A stretch of DNA of 16,101 nt, taken from NCBI GenBank assembly GCA_964511215.1, contig CAZEER010000053.1, positions 1-16,101 on the forward strand, in the 5' to 3' direction. The notes under the pieces were generated by a model that saw nothing but the letters and a program-made list of their open reading frames with translations, had not been told where the DNA came from and searched no databases. The translations under genes were made by a program, and so were the position numbers. This DNA is from CAZEER01 sp964511215 (GTDB lineage Bacteria; Fidelibacterota; Marinisomatia; Marinisomatales; UBA1611). Below are positions 8,099 to 16,101 of this stretch, one piece after another (the stretch's first letter is position 1; the number at the start of each line of letters is the position of its first letter).

Positions 8099-9738
8099 AT
8101 TTCCAATTTGACGTAGCATACTTTTCTGCTGAAATCGGAATTTCTGTTAGTCTTCCTACATACAGCGGTGGTTTAGGAGTTTTAGCTGGAGATCATTTGA
8201 AAGCTGCTGGAGATATAGGAATAAAAATATGTGGTATTAGTCTTTTATATAGAGAAGGATATTTTAAACAACATATCAATGAAAACGGGCTTCAAACAGA
8301 AACGTATCCAAGATTTGACCCAGCTCCATTATTAAAAAAAGTTAATATATCATTTTCAATAATTTTAAGAAAAAGAAAGGTCAAAATTCAAGTATACCAA
8401 TTTGACTATGTCGCAAAAAATGGGCACATAGTTCCCATATTTTTTTTAGATACAGATACGGAAGTGAATAATATTCAGGATCGTTATATTACAAATAGGC
8501 TCTACTCTGGAGATGAAGACCATCGAATTTTGCAAGAGGCGATTTTAGGGTTTGGAGGATTAGGGTTATTAGAAAATCTCAATCAAAGTAATATCAGTAC
8601 ATATCACATGAATGAGGGGCACTGTTCCTTTCTGGTTTTGGGTCTGTTACATCAATTTAAGGGTAATGTAGAAAAAGTAAAGTCACTTTGCCATTTTACA
8701 ACTCATACTCCAGTACCAGCTGGTCATGATATCTTTCCCTTTAAGCGCGTCAAGAATATTTTAGATGATTATATTCCTGATGATTTAGAACTACCATCTA
8801 TAAAAAAGAATGGTCGCTTGCACATGACAGAATTAGGTCTCTCTTTTAGTAGAAGCGCAAACGGTGTTTCCAGGCTTCATGGTGATGTCGCTCAAAATCA
8901 ATTTACTTGGGCAGAGATTGGTTATATTACCAATGGAGTTCACCATAGTTATTGGATGGGTACTGACTTAAAAAATTTATTTGATAAATATTTACGTGGT
9001 TGGAGAGAGGATCCAACTCAATTATTGAAAGTGGACACAATACCCAATAATGAATTATTTGAAGCGCATCAAATTAGAAAAAAATATTTATTGGGTTTTG
9101 CAAATTCGCAACTTGGTCAAGCATTAGATGTGAAAACCTTTACAGTAGGTTTTGCTAGAAGGGCTGCAACATATAAAAGAGCTCAACTACTTTTTTATAA
9201 TATGGATAAATTTTTGCAGATTGGTCATGGAAAGATCCAAGTGGTGTTTTCTGGGAAAGCTCATCCGAAGGATCAAGGTGGTAAAGAAATAATTCAAGAC
9301 ATTGTTAGTAAGGCAGGATCGGTATCAGATTCAGTGAAGATTGTGTTTTTAGAAAATTATAATATGTGGCTTGGTAGACTTATTACTTCTGGGGTTGACC
9401 TTTGGCTAAATACACCACTAAGACCGAACGAAGCATCCGGTACAAGTGGGATGAAAGCTACTCTTAATGGAGTGCCAAATTTTTCAGTTCTTGATGGGTG
9501 GTGGGAAGAAGGTTGCCAAGATGGGATTAATGGTTGGGCGATAGGGGATCCGAATCAACCGGATGATTCCAAAGATGCAGAGCATCTATATTATTTAATA
9601 GAAAATCAAGTTATTCCAATGTATTATGATCACCGGGAAAAATGGATTTACATGATGAAGCAAGCTATAAAAACAGGTGTGGACTTTACTGCATTTAGAA
9701 TGCTGAACGAGTACAAAAATAATTATTATAAGGTGTAA
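8095..9738 (+). CDS. Alpha-glucan (maltodextrin/glycogen) phosphorylase, short form (GT35)
   Basis: The enzyme cleaves terminal alpha-1,4-glucose units with phosphate to give glucose-1-phosphate, using pyridoxal phosphate. Visible hallmarks are FSAEIGI then YSGGLGVLAGDHLKAAGD near the N-terminus, MNEGH (172-176), THTPVPAGHD (203-212), NGVHHSYWMG, and the PLP region EASGTSGMKATLNG with the Schiff-base lysine at K454. The C-terminus (FRMLNEYKNNYY) matches the usual family end, so the 547 residues look complete. They are much shorter than the roughly 800 or more of animal or E. coli phosphorylases. This matches the compact alpha-glucan family phosphorylases of thermophiles, archaea and many environmental bacteria, which lack the extra N-terminal region. 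It overlaps malQ by 4 bases, so the pair forms a maltodextrin-degrading module. Substrate chain length cannot be read from sequence. Confidence 0.94.
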   Translation: MNFQFDVAYFSAEIGISVSLPTYSGGLGVLAGDHLKAAGDIGIKICGISLLYREGYFKQHINENGLQTETYPRFDPAPLLKKVNISFSIILRKRKVKIQVYQFDYVAKNGHIVPIFFLDTDTEVNNIQDRYITNRLYSGDEDHRILQEAILGFGGLGLLENLNQSNISTYHMNEGHCSFLVLGLLHQFKGNVEKVKSLCHFTTHTPVPAGHDIFPFKRVKNILDDYIPDDLELPSIKKNGRLHMTELGLSFSRSANGVSRLHGDVAQNQFTWAEIGYITNGVHHSYWMGTDLKNLFDKYLRGWREDPTQLLKVDTIPNNELFEAHQIRKKYLLGFANSQLGQALDVKTFTVGFARRAATYKRAQLLFYNMDKFLQIGHGKIQVVFSGKAHPKDQGGKEIIQDIVSKAGSVSDSVKIVFLENYNMWLGRLITSGVDLWLNTPLRPNEASGTSGMKATLNGVPNFSVLDGWWEEGCQDGINGWAIGDPNQPDDSKDAEHLYYLIENQVIPMYYDHREKWIYMMKQAIKTGVDFTAFRMLNEYKNNYYKV

Positions 9739-9743
9739 TTAAT

Positions 9744-11537
9744 ATGGATACAATCGACTTAATCATTATTATAGTTTATCTCCTTGCGATAGTCTGTGTA
9801 GGACTATATTTCCAAAAAAAAGCATCCCGTGGTATTGATTCTTATTTTTTAGGAAACAGAAAATTACCATGGTGGGTACTCGGCGCTTCTGGAATGGCAT
9901 CCAATACAGATATTGCTGGGACTATGATTAATACTGCATTTATCTATGCACTAGGAACAAAAGGGTTTTTTATAGAAATAAGAGGCGGTGTGACGCTTAT
10001 CATGGCATTTCTGATGGTCTTTATGGGAAAATGGAATAGAAGATCGCAGGTTATGACACAAGCTGAGTGGATGCATTTTAGATTTGGAACGGGAAAAGAA
10101 GGAGACACAGCTCGAATTATAGCGGCTATCTCTTCAATTATTATGACGATTGCAATGGTCACGTATTTTATTATTGGAGCAGGAAAATTTGTAGGAGAAT
10201 TTTTAGGTATAGAACCTATTTTGGCTTCTTTAATTATGGTTGTCCTAGGTATGATATATACTGTCGCAAGTGGGTTGTATGGAGTGGTCTGGACTGATGT
10301 CTTTCAAGGAGTTTTTATCTTTGGTGTAATTTTATATATATCAGGCATGGCAATGAGCATGGTGAATCTTCCGGAAGAGTTTTTTGTATCGGTGCCTATG
10401 GTAGATGGTTCTTTTACTGCAATCAAAACTACCCTAGCTGAATGGACAAGAATTACACCTCCTAGTGAAATGAGTATGCCTTCGGGTAGTACTTTTGAGA
10501 TTTACAATTTATTTGGGATAGCAATTATGTTTTATCTTTTTAAAGTAACATTAGAAGGATCTAGTGGTGCAGGTGGGTATATGTTACAGAGATACTTTGC
10601 TGCGAGAAGCGATAGAGAAGCAGGGATCCTGTCATTATTTTGGACAGTACTTTTGGCATTTAGATGGCCGCTAATAGCATCCTTTGCGATGTTAGGAATA
10701 TATCATGGCCTGAATCCTGAATTTGGTGTAATCGCTGATCCGGAATTAGTGCTTCCAACTGTCGTGAAATATTATGTCCCCGTTGGAGTGAAAGGTTTTC
10801 TTATAGCAGGATTGATGGCCGCTGCAATGTCTACATTCGATTCTACCGTAAATGCTGGGGCTGCGTATTGGGTAAAGGATTTGTACCAAGCATATTTGAA
10901 ACCTCACGCTTCTGAAAAGGAATTATTGTTTCAGAGTCGTATCATTTCATTGGTGATTGTTGCACTAGCTCTTTTGTTTAGCCTTACAATAAAAAACATT
11001 AATGAAATCTGGGGTTGGATCACAATGGGAATTGGTGCTGGTATGTTTATCCCGCAGGTGATTCGTTGGTATTGGTGGAGATTTAATGGATATGGTTTTG
11101 CGATTGGAACAGCTTTTGGTATGTTTGCAGCTTTATTAACAAAATCTTTTGCAGGTCCTATTCCAGAATATTCTTCTTTTTTAATTGCAAGCGGGACTTC
11201 TCTAATCGGATGCATCATTGGAACATATATTACTAGCCCAACGGATGAAGAGGTATTATTTAACTTTTATAAGGTAACACGACCTTTTGGATTTTGGCAT
11301 AACATACGAAACAAACTTCCAATAGAGAGCCTTTTAAAGATCAACACAGAAAACAAAAGAGATATTATTGCTACCTTTTTTGCAGTGCCGTGGCAGGTAG
11401 TTTTATTTTTGACAGGAATGATGATTGTTTTAAAGCAATGGGAAAATGTATTGAATTTATCTCTTTTATTGATTTTACTATCAGCAGGACTTTATTGGTT
11501 TTGGTTTCGACATTTATCTAAAGAAGTAAAAATCTAG
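9744..11537 (+). CDS. Sodium:solute symporter (SSS/SLC5 family), probable sugar transporter
   Basis: The 597-residue inner-membrane protein imports a solute with sodium. It starts with a hydrophobic helix (about 5-24), followed by the family signature GIDSYFLGNRKLPWWVLG, and shows about 13-15 hydrophobic segments. The conserved sodium-site helix reads AAAMSTFDSTVNAG (A360 onward), with S363, T364 and S367 matching the usual Ser/Thr-rich motif. A soluble stretch of about 30 residues around 510-540 precedes two final membrane segments, as in the longer SSS members. It starts 5 bases after the phosphorylase stop, with a weak AAGGTG Shine-Dalgarno (9730-9735). Lying between cytoplasmic maltodextrin enzymes and exported amylases, it most likely carries glucose or short malto-oligosaccharides. 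The family also moves amino acids, ions and other sugars, so the substrate is inferred. Confidence 0.92.
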   Translation: MDTIDLIIIIVYLLAIVCVGLYFQKKASRGIDSYFLGNRKLPWWVLGASGMASNTDIAGTMINTAFIYALGTKGFFIEIRGGVTLIMAFLMVFMGKWNRRSQVMTQAEWMHFRFGTGKEGDTARIIAAISSIIMTIAMVTYFIIGAGKFVGEFLGIEPILASLIMVVLGMIYTVASGLYGVVWTDVFQGVFIFGVILYISGMAMSMVNLPEEFFVSVPMVDGSFTAIKTTLAEWTRITPPSEMSMPSGSTFEIYNLFGIAIMFYLFKVTLEGSSGAGGYMLQRYFAARSDREAGILSLFWTVLLAFRWPLIASFAMLGIYHGLNPEFGVIADPELVLPTVVKYYVPVGVKGFLIAGLMAAAMSTFDSTVNAGAAYWVKDLYQAYLKPHASEKELLFQSRIISLVIVALALLFSLTIKNINEIWGWITMGIGAGMFIPQVIRWYWWRFNGYGFAIGTAFGMFAALLTKSFAGPIPEYSSFLIASGTSLIGCIIGTYITSPTDEEVLFNFYKVTRPFGFWHNIRNKLPIESLLKINTENKRDIIATFFAVPWQVVLFLTGMMIVLKQWENVLNLSLLLILLSAGLYWFWFRHLSKEVKI

Positions 11538-11539
11538 CG

Positions 11540-14254
11540 ATGGTAAGAATACTTATTTTTCTTTTTACTCTGGGATATGCACAGTCCTTAGATGTTACTT
11601 TTCGATACGTAGAAACTCCCAGTGATAATTTTGTGAGAGTTTTCATTCCAGGTACGATGCCCGAAGGAACAAATAATGACTGGGGGCCAAATTCGAATGG
11701 GTTTATTAGTCCTGATGCCCCTTCTCAGATGGTATATAATGAAGAAACAGACTCCTATGAGAAATCTTATAACCTAAATGTCGATGATCAGTACTTGTAT
11801 AAAATTCATTTTCATCACAATTCATCGGGAACAAATAATAGTTGGATATCTGATCCATTAAACCCACAGGTAACCAATGATGAATGGAATAATTCAATAT
11901 TAAATGTTACCGATCCATTGTTTTTTCAACCTGCTCGCCATATGAATGAGAATGATCAGATAGACGGATTCAGTATAGGAATTTTTTCTTCAGGGACAGT
12001 GGATTCTATTCGTTATTGCATTGGTGGTGATACACTAAGTGGGGCTTCATTCTATCAGGAAAATGGGACTCTCTATCTATCATTTGATCCACCGCAAAGT
12101 TTATATGACCCTCTATGGATACAAGCCTCTATTGATGGCCAGTTATTTGAAGTATATAATGTTGGGGAAATTGATATTGTAGAGGAGCCACTCCCAGAAG
12201 GTGTAGAAATGGGGCCAAATTGGATAGACGATACGATGTTTTTAGCTGTATACGCGCCTAGCCAGCCTGCAATGAAGGTAATTGTGACAAACCCAGGAAC
12301 CTCTGGGGAAGATTCAGACGCTTTTATGATGAATAAAGATCCAGAACTTGAAGATACATGGTGGATCCAATTAGATATGCCTAATGGTCAGTATGAGTAT
12401 GAATATTTGCTAATTAATGGGACTAGAGTTGCGGACCCTCTTTCTCGTTATTTAAGTAATGGTAGGACCCGGATAGAAATTGGTGCTGGTGGAATATCAA
12501 CGGCTGATGATTATGAGTGGCAGTCATCAAATTATATTAGGCCAAGCTTGGATACATTAATTATTTATGAGCTCCATGTAGATGACTTTGCAGCCCAGGG
12601 AAATGGACAAGGCACATTTGAGGATGTTATGAATAAACTCGATCATTTAAAATCTGCAGGCATTAATGCTATTGAACTTTTACCTGTTACAGATTTTCCA
12701 GGAACACATTCCTGGGGTTATGATCCTCATTTAATTTCTGCTGTTGAATCCAACTATGGTACTCCAGAAGATTTTAAAATATTAGTCGATGCTGCTCATT
12801 CAAGAGGCATGGCTATCATTATGGATATTGTGTGGAATCATATTCGGTCATCAAGCCCAATTTGGGAAATTCAGCCTGATTATAATCTTAATCCTTATAT
12901 AAAATATCATACTGAATTAAACCCAAATGAGACAGAAGGTTCATGGGGAATGTTAGACTGGGATCATTTCAATTCAAAAACGATTGAATATATCAATAAG
13001 GTTAATAAAATCTGGATAGAAGAATACAAGATTGATGGCTTCAGATTTGATGCAACAAGGATGATTGGTTGGGATTTAAGCCAGCCAGAACTTGGTTTAC
13101 CAGCTTGGACAACTGCCATATTAGATTTAGATCCAACAATATATCAAATAGCAGAACACTTGCCTGCTGATCCATGGTTGATTGATAATACAAATCTGAC
13201 TTCTGCATGGCATGATAGCTTTCATGATATTCTTTTGAGTGACGCACATAATCAGTTTAATTCTGCTACCACATTTATGAAACGAGTGGTAGAGCTGCAT
13301 GAATATTCAAATGTCGGAAATGCATATGCGAATAGAAATCAGGCTGTAAAATATATGATTAGTCACGATGAGCAATCAATTTTACAGGAGATGGTAGTTT
13401 TTAATAATTATTCAATAGAAGAAGCACTAGAGCGGGATAAATTTTATGCTACAATCATGTTTACATCATTGGGCATACCTATGCTATTTCAAGGGCAGGA
13501 ATTTGGACTTCAAACAGGTTGGACTGATGCTAATAACAACGGAGATTATGAAGAAAAACTTCAATATCGACCAGTTGACTGGTCTTTACTTGATTCAGAG
13601 GTAGGTCAATCACATCTAGATCATTATTCTAAATTGGCTAGATTTAGAAAAATGAATCCTGCTTTTTATAGAGGGGTTTTTTATGATTTGTGGCGTTATG
13701 AAGCTGAAAGAGTTATTGTTTATGGCTATAAAGATGAATCGGAAGGAAATAATAATGATCAAATTGTAGTGATAGCAAATTTTTCAGAATACGATAGAAC
13801 TATTAATGATGTCCCTTTTATATCTGCTGGAGATTGGTATAATGTTTTTGATCCTGGGAACGATTTAACAACTAATGACGGAAACTATGGGGAATATTTT
13901 ATTTCAGCTAAGACCGCAATGGTTTATACCAATACAGAATGGCAATTATCAACAGATAAATTTTATACAGTTCCCAATAATTATCAAATCATCGAACTAT
14001 ATCCGAATCCTTTTAATGGTTCATTAAATATCCAATTTTCTATAACTGGTGTAACCAAAGCAAAGATCCAAATCTATGATCTAAGTGGTAGGTTATTAAA
14101 AGTATTTAAGTTTAAGGTTAATGATCACACTAAAAAACGTATAGTGTGGGATGCAAAAAGTGATAGTGGTTTAGACCTACCATCGGGAATATATATTGTA
14201 TCACTAAAAACGGAAAATGAATTAACAAATAAAAAAATTCTTTATCTAAAATAA
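11540..14254 (+). CDS. Secreted multidomain GH13 alpha-glucan hydrolase with T9SS C-terminal sorting domain
   Basis: This 904-residue enzyme probably attacks starch- or glycogen-like polymer outside the cell. It has a short signal peptide (about 1-15, cleavage near YAQ), a first immunoglobulin-like/CBM48-like region (about 18-125), a second beta-rich region (about 130-215), a third CBM48/E-set-like domain (about 228-320, with LAVYAPSQPAMKVIV), and a GH13 barrel (about 335-720). Catalytic motifs are DIVWNH (D429-H434), GFRFDATRM with nucleophile D504, IAEHLP with E539, and ISHDEQ with D610. The SWGYDPH segment and the SHDE form recall branching enzymes, isoamylases and trehalose-related GH13 members more than classical amylases. 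The last ~87 residues (818-904) begin YPNPFNG and contain IYDLSGR and SGIYIV, a type A T9SS sorting domain. It starts 2 bases after the symporter stop. The GH13 class and export route are secure; hydrolase versus transferase is not. Confidence 0.92.
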   Translation: MVRILIFLFTLGYAQSLDVTFRYVETPSDNFVRVFIPGTMPEGTNNDWGPNSNGFISPDAPSQMVYNEETDSYEKSYNLNVDDQYLYKIHFHHNSSGTNNSWISDPLNPQVTNDEWNNSILNVTDPLFFQPARHMNENDQIDGFSIGIFSSGTVDSIRYCIGGDTLSGASFYQENGTLYLSFDPPQSLYDPLWIQASIDGQLFEVYNVGEIDIVEEPLPEGVEMGPNWIDDTMFLAVYAPSQPAMKVIVTNPGTSGEDSDAFMMNKDPELEDTWWIQLDMPNGQYEYEYLLINGTRVADPLSRYLSNGRTRIEIGAGGISTADDYEWQSSNYIRPSLDTLIIYELHVDDFAAQGNGQGTFEDVMNKLDHLKSAGINAIELLPVTDFPGTHSWGYDPHLISAVESNYGTPEDFKILVDAAHSRGMAIIMDIVWNHIRSSSPIWEIQPDYNLNPYIKYHTELNPNETEGSWGMLDWDHFNSKTIEYINKVNKIWIEEYKIDGFRFDATRMIGWDLSQPELGLPAWTTAILDLDPTIYQIAEHLPADPWLIDNTNLTSAWHDSFHDILLSDAHNQFNSATTFMKRVVELHEYSNVGNAYANRNQAVKYMISHDEQSILQEMVVFNNYSIEEALERDKFYATIMFTSLGIPMLFQGQEFGLQTGWTDANNNGDYEEKLQYRPVDWSLLDSEVGQSHLDHYSKLARFRKMNPAFYRGVFYDLWRYEAERVIVYGYKDESEGNNNDQIVVIANFSEYDRTINDVPFISAGDWYNVFDPGNDLTTNDGNYGEYFISAKTAMVYTNTEWQLSTDKFYTVPNNYQIIELYPNPFNGSLNIQFSITGVTKAKIQIYDLSGRLLKVFKFKVNDHTKKRIVWDAKSDSGLDLPSGIYIVSLKTENELTNKKILYLK

Positions 14255-14284
14255 TTTTTATTAACATTATTTTTACTTTCATTT

Positions 14285-15592
14285 ATGAAGCTTATTTACG
14301 TTATATTTTTTATAATTATATTTTTTGGGTGTTCAGAAAATCATATGAAATCAGCATCGTCAGAATGGAAAAATAACCTAACTATTTATGAAGTAAATAT
14401 TCGGCAATATACCAAAGAAGGTACAATTTCTGCTTTTCGAAAGCATCTTCCACGACTGAAAGATATGGGAGTAGGTATTTTATGGTTTATGCCTATTCAC
14501 CCAATCGGTAAGGAAAATCGTAAAGGTAATTTGGGTAGCTATTATTCAGTAAAGGATTATTATGGTGTTAATTCAGAGTTTGGGACGCTGGATGAGTTTA
14601 AACTCTTGGTTAAGGAAATTCATGATATGGGGATGTATGTAATATTAGATTGGGTAGCCAACCATACGGCATGGGATAATGAAATAGTCTACAAACATCC
14701 TAAATGGTATACTAAAGATGATAAGGATAATTTTCAACCACCAATTGGTACAGACTGGCATGATGTAATAGATCTTGATTACAGCAATGATAGTTTGCGT
14801 CAATATATGACTGATGCCATGATATATTGGGTTAAAGAAATAGATGTTGATGGTTTTCGATGTGATGTTGCAGGGATGGTTCCTAAAGAATTCTGGGAAA
14901 ATGTAATTAAAAATTTAAATTCTATAAAACCAGTGTTTATGTTAGCAGAATGGGATAACCCGGAATTATTAAAAATTGGGTTTGATGCAGATTATAACTG
15001 GGGTTTTTATCATCTTCTAAAAGATATTGCAGCTGGAGTTAAGCCAGTAAGTAAAATTCAAAATTACTTTCAGAATGATCCCAAATCCTATCCACGGAAT
15101 GCTCTTAGGATGAATTTTCTTGACAACCATGATGAAAACAGTTGGGGTAGAGTAATGATTGAACATTTTGATTCAAGAGTTTATCCATTAGCAACAATGA
15201 TTTTTACTTTACCTGGAATTCCTATGATATATTCGGGCCAAGAAGCCAGGCTAAATAAAAAACTGAAATTTTTTGAAAAAGATAATATACCTTGGGGAAG
15301 GTACCCAGACAAAGATTTCTATAAAGCATTGATTGAAATTAGAAAAGAACATGCAGCATTTTGGTGTGATAATTTTTCAGTTTATTTTTTAAATGAATTA
15401 CCATTAGGGATAGTAGGCTATAAGAGAAAAACAAAAAATGAAGAATATCTTGTTTTTATAAATTTATCAGATATAAGAAAAAAGTTAAATCATGATTTCT
15501 CTAGAGGAGAGATTATATTTAAAGATCTAAATTCTGATACGATGAGTCTTGCTCCTTACGGATATATGATTTATAAAAATATTAAGGCTTAA
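14285..15592 (+). CDS. GH13 alpha-amylase-family lipoprotein
   Basis: This compact 435-residue enzyme consists of little more than the GH13 barrel and a small C-terminal beta domain. The N-terminus is a lipoprotein signal (hydrophobic residues 3-15, IFFGC, lipidated Cys16), so it should be anchored to a membrane, either on the periplasmic side or exposed at the surface. Catalytic regions are intact: DWVANHT (D122, N126, H127), GFRCDVAGM with nucleophile D194, LAEWD with acid/base E222, and LDNHDE with N281, H282 and D283. The final barrel part reads LPGIPMIYSGQEA. No CBM or N-terminal E-set domain is present, which points to a short-oligosaccharide substrate; that is an inference. It follows the T9SS enzyme after 30 AT-rich bases, with no obvious terminator or Shine-Dalgarno, and its TAA abuts the ATG of the next gene. 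Exact specificity is unknown. Confidence 0.92.
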   Translation: MKLIYVIFFIIIFFGCSENHMKSASSEWKNNLTIYEVNIRQYTKEGTISAFRKHLPRLKDMGVGILWFMPIHPIGKENRKGNLGSYYSVKDYYGVNSEFGTLDEFKLLVKEIHDMGMYVILDWVANHTAWDNEIVYKHPKWYTKDDKDNFQPPIGTDWHDVIDLDYSNDSLRQYMTDAMIYWVKEIDVDGFRCDVAGMVPKEFWENVIKNLNSIKPVFMLAEWDNPELLKIGFDADYNWGFYHLLKDIAAGVKPVSKIQNYFQNDPKSYPRNALRMNFLDNHDENSWGRVMIEHFDSRVYPLATMIFTLPGIPMIYSGQEARLNKKLKFFEKDNIPWGRYPDKDFYKALIEIRKEHAAFWCDNFSVYFLNELPLGIVGYKRKTKNEEYLVFINLSDIRKKLNHDFSRGEIIFKDLNSDTMSLAPYGYMIYKNIKA

Positions 15593-16101
15593 ATGATAAT
15601 TCAGCATATGCTTCTAGGTGAATCCAAATATTATTTTTTACTTTTATTCTTTAGTTTTCTTATTGCTGATGAATCGTGGATGGTTTATGATGATTCTGAA
15701 ATTGCTATAATTAATATCATAGTTGATCCTGGTGATTTAGAGTGGATGTATGATAATGTTGAAAGTGATTCATTACATCCAGCGTCAATTCATTTTCAAA
15801 ATACATATATCAATGAATTTGTGGATTCGATAGGATTTCGTCTTCGTGGAAACACTTCACGTGTTTCAGCAAAAAAATCTTTCAAAGTTGACTTTAATCA
15901 TTTTATATCAGGGCGAGAATTTTTTGGTCTTGAAAAACTCAATTTAAACGGTGAACATAACGATCCTTCCATAGTACGTTCTAAATTGTGCTGGGATTTT
16001 TTCCAAGATATTGGGATGATTAGTAGTAGAGCTGCTCATGCGAAGTTATATATTAATGGAGAATATTTTGGTTTATATATATCTGTAGAACATATTGATG
16101 A
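15593..16101 (+). CDS. CotH-kinase-family protein, 5' part only (runs off the right edge)
   Basis: From the ATG directly after the amylase TAA the frame stays open for 169 codons to the window edge. An N-terminal hydrophobic segment (about residues 13-25, YFLLLFFSFLIADES) looks like a signal peptide. After it come features characteristic of the CotH family: a start resembling VDPGDLEWMYDN, then GFRLRGNTSR, KKSFKVDFN, LEKLNLNGEHNDPSIVRSKL and LYINGEYFGLYISVEHID. CotH proteins are atypical kinases known from Bacillus spore coats, where CotH phosphorylates coat proteins. Relatives occur in non-sporulating bacteria as secreted proteins, some associated with polysaccharide-degrading complexes. The residues that bind ATP and metal lie further on and cannot be checked here. 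The zero-base junction implies co-transcription with the GH13 lipoprotein. An extracytoplasmic role on surface proteins is inferred. Confidence 0.85.
   Translation, partial: MIIQHMLLGESKYYFLLLFFSFLIADESWMVYDDSEIAIINIIVDPGDLEWMYDNVESDSLHPASIHFQNTYINEFVDSIGFRLRGNTSRVSAKKSFKVDFNHFISGREFFGLEKLNLNGEHNDPSIVRSKLCWDFFQDIGMISSRAAHAKLYINGEYFGLYISVEHID

Noticed and set aside
7828..8106. A 92-codon open frame on the - strand across the malQ/phosphorylase junction
   Set aside because: It is antisense to two confidently identified genes and shows no independent coding signature.
10931..11218. A 95-codon open frame on the - strand inside the symporter gene
   Set aside because: It is antisense to a membrane protein gene; such long complementary frames are common opposite hydrophobic coding sequence.
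11540..14254. Naming the large secreted enzyme a glycogen branching enzyme (GlgB)
   Set aside because: It shares the SHDE and CBM48-like features but has a signal peptide and a T9SS tail, and the barrel motifs are not diagnostic. A cytoplasmic glycogen-synthesis role is unlikely.
14255..14284. The 30-bp gap between the T9SS enzyme and the GH13 lipoprotein as a terminator or internal promoter
   Set aside because: It is T-rich on the + strand but has no stem that could pair, and no clear -35/-10 pair is visible. The genes are more likely co-transcribed.

Overview
The window is AT-rich bacterial DNA packed with genes. It looks like a starch/maltodextrin utilisation locus from the Fibrobacterota-Chlorobiota-Bacteroidota (FCB) side of the tree. 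Supporting signs are a C-terminal type IX secretion (T9SS, Por) sorting domain with a YPNPFN motif on a secreted amylase, a TonB-dependent receptor with an N-terminal carboxypeptidase-regulatory-like domain, sparse Shine-Dalgarno sequences and a sodium:solute symporter. The YPNPFN-type tail and receptor style best fit Candidatus Marinimicrobia (SAR406) or a relative such as Ignavibacteria. That assignment is an inference without a database search.

Two divergent gene runs leave a single 97-bp intergenic region (6493-6589). The leftward run, read from the centre, encodes a GH13 neopullulanase/cyclomaltodextrinase-like enzyme with a signal peptide, a parvulin-type peptidyl-prolyl isomerase (probable lipoprotein), a 952-residue TonB-dependent outer-membrane receptor, and the start of a secreted protein that runs off the left edge. 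All three junctions are overlaps of 4-7 bases, so the run is almost certainly one translationally coupled operon.

The rightward run encodes a cytoplasmic 4-alpha-glucanotransferase (MalQ, GH77), a short alpha-glucan phosphorylase (GT35), a sodium:solute symporter, a large secreted GH13 enzyme with the T9SS tail, a GH13 lipoprotein, and the start of a CotH-kinase-family protein that runs off the right edge. Spacing is again minimal: an ATGA overlap, 5 bp, 2 bp, 30 bp and 0 bp.

A coherent working model is as follows. The T9SS-exported GH13 enzyme attacks alpha-glucan outside the cell or at its surface. The TonB-dependent receptor imports oligosaccharides, with the parvulin helping it or the secreted enzymes fold. 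The SusA-like GH13 and the GH13 lipoprotein finish hydrolysis in the periplasm or at a membrane face. The symporter carries glucose or short maltodextrins inward on a sodium gradient, and MalQ plus the phosphorylase convert maltodextrins to glucose-1-phosphate and glucose. The locus resembles a polysaccharide utilisation locus, but no SusD-like lipoprotein, transcriptional regulator, ABC importer or MFS permease is visible. The two edge genes, especially the CotH-like one, are the parts least explained by starch metabolism. No RNA genes, insertion sequences, CRISPR arrays or convincing terminators were found, and no stretch over 300 bases lacks a gene.
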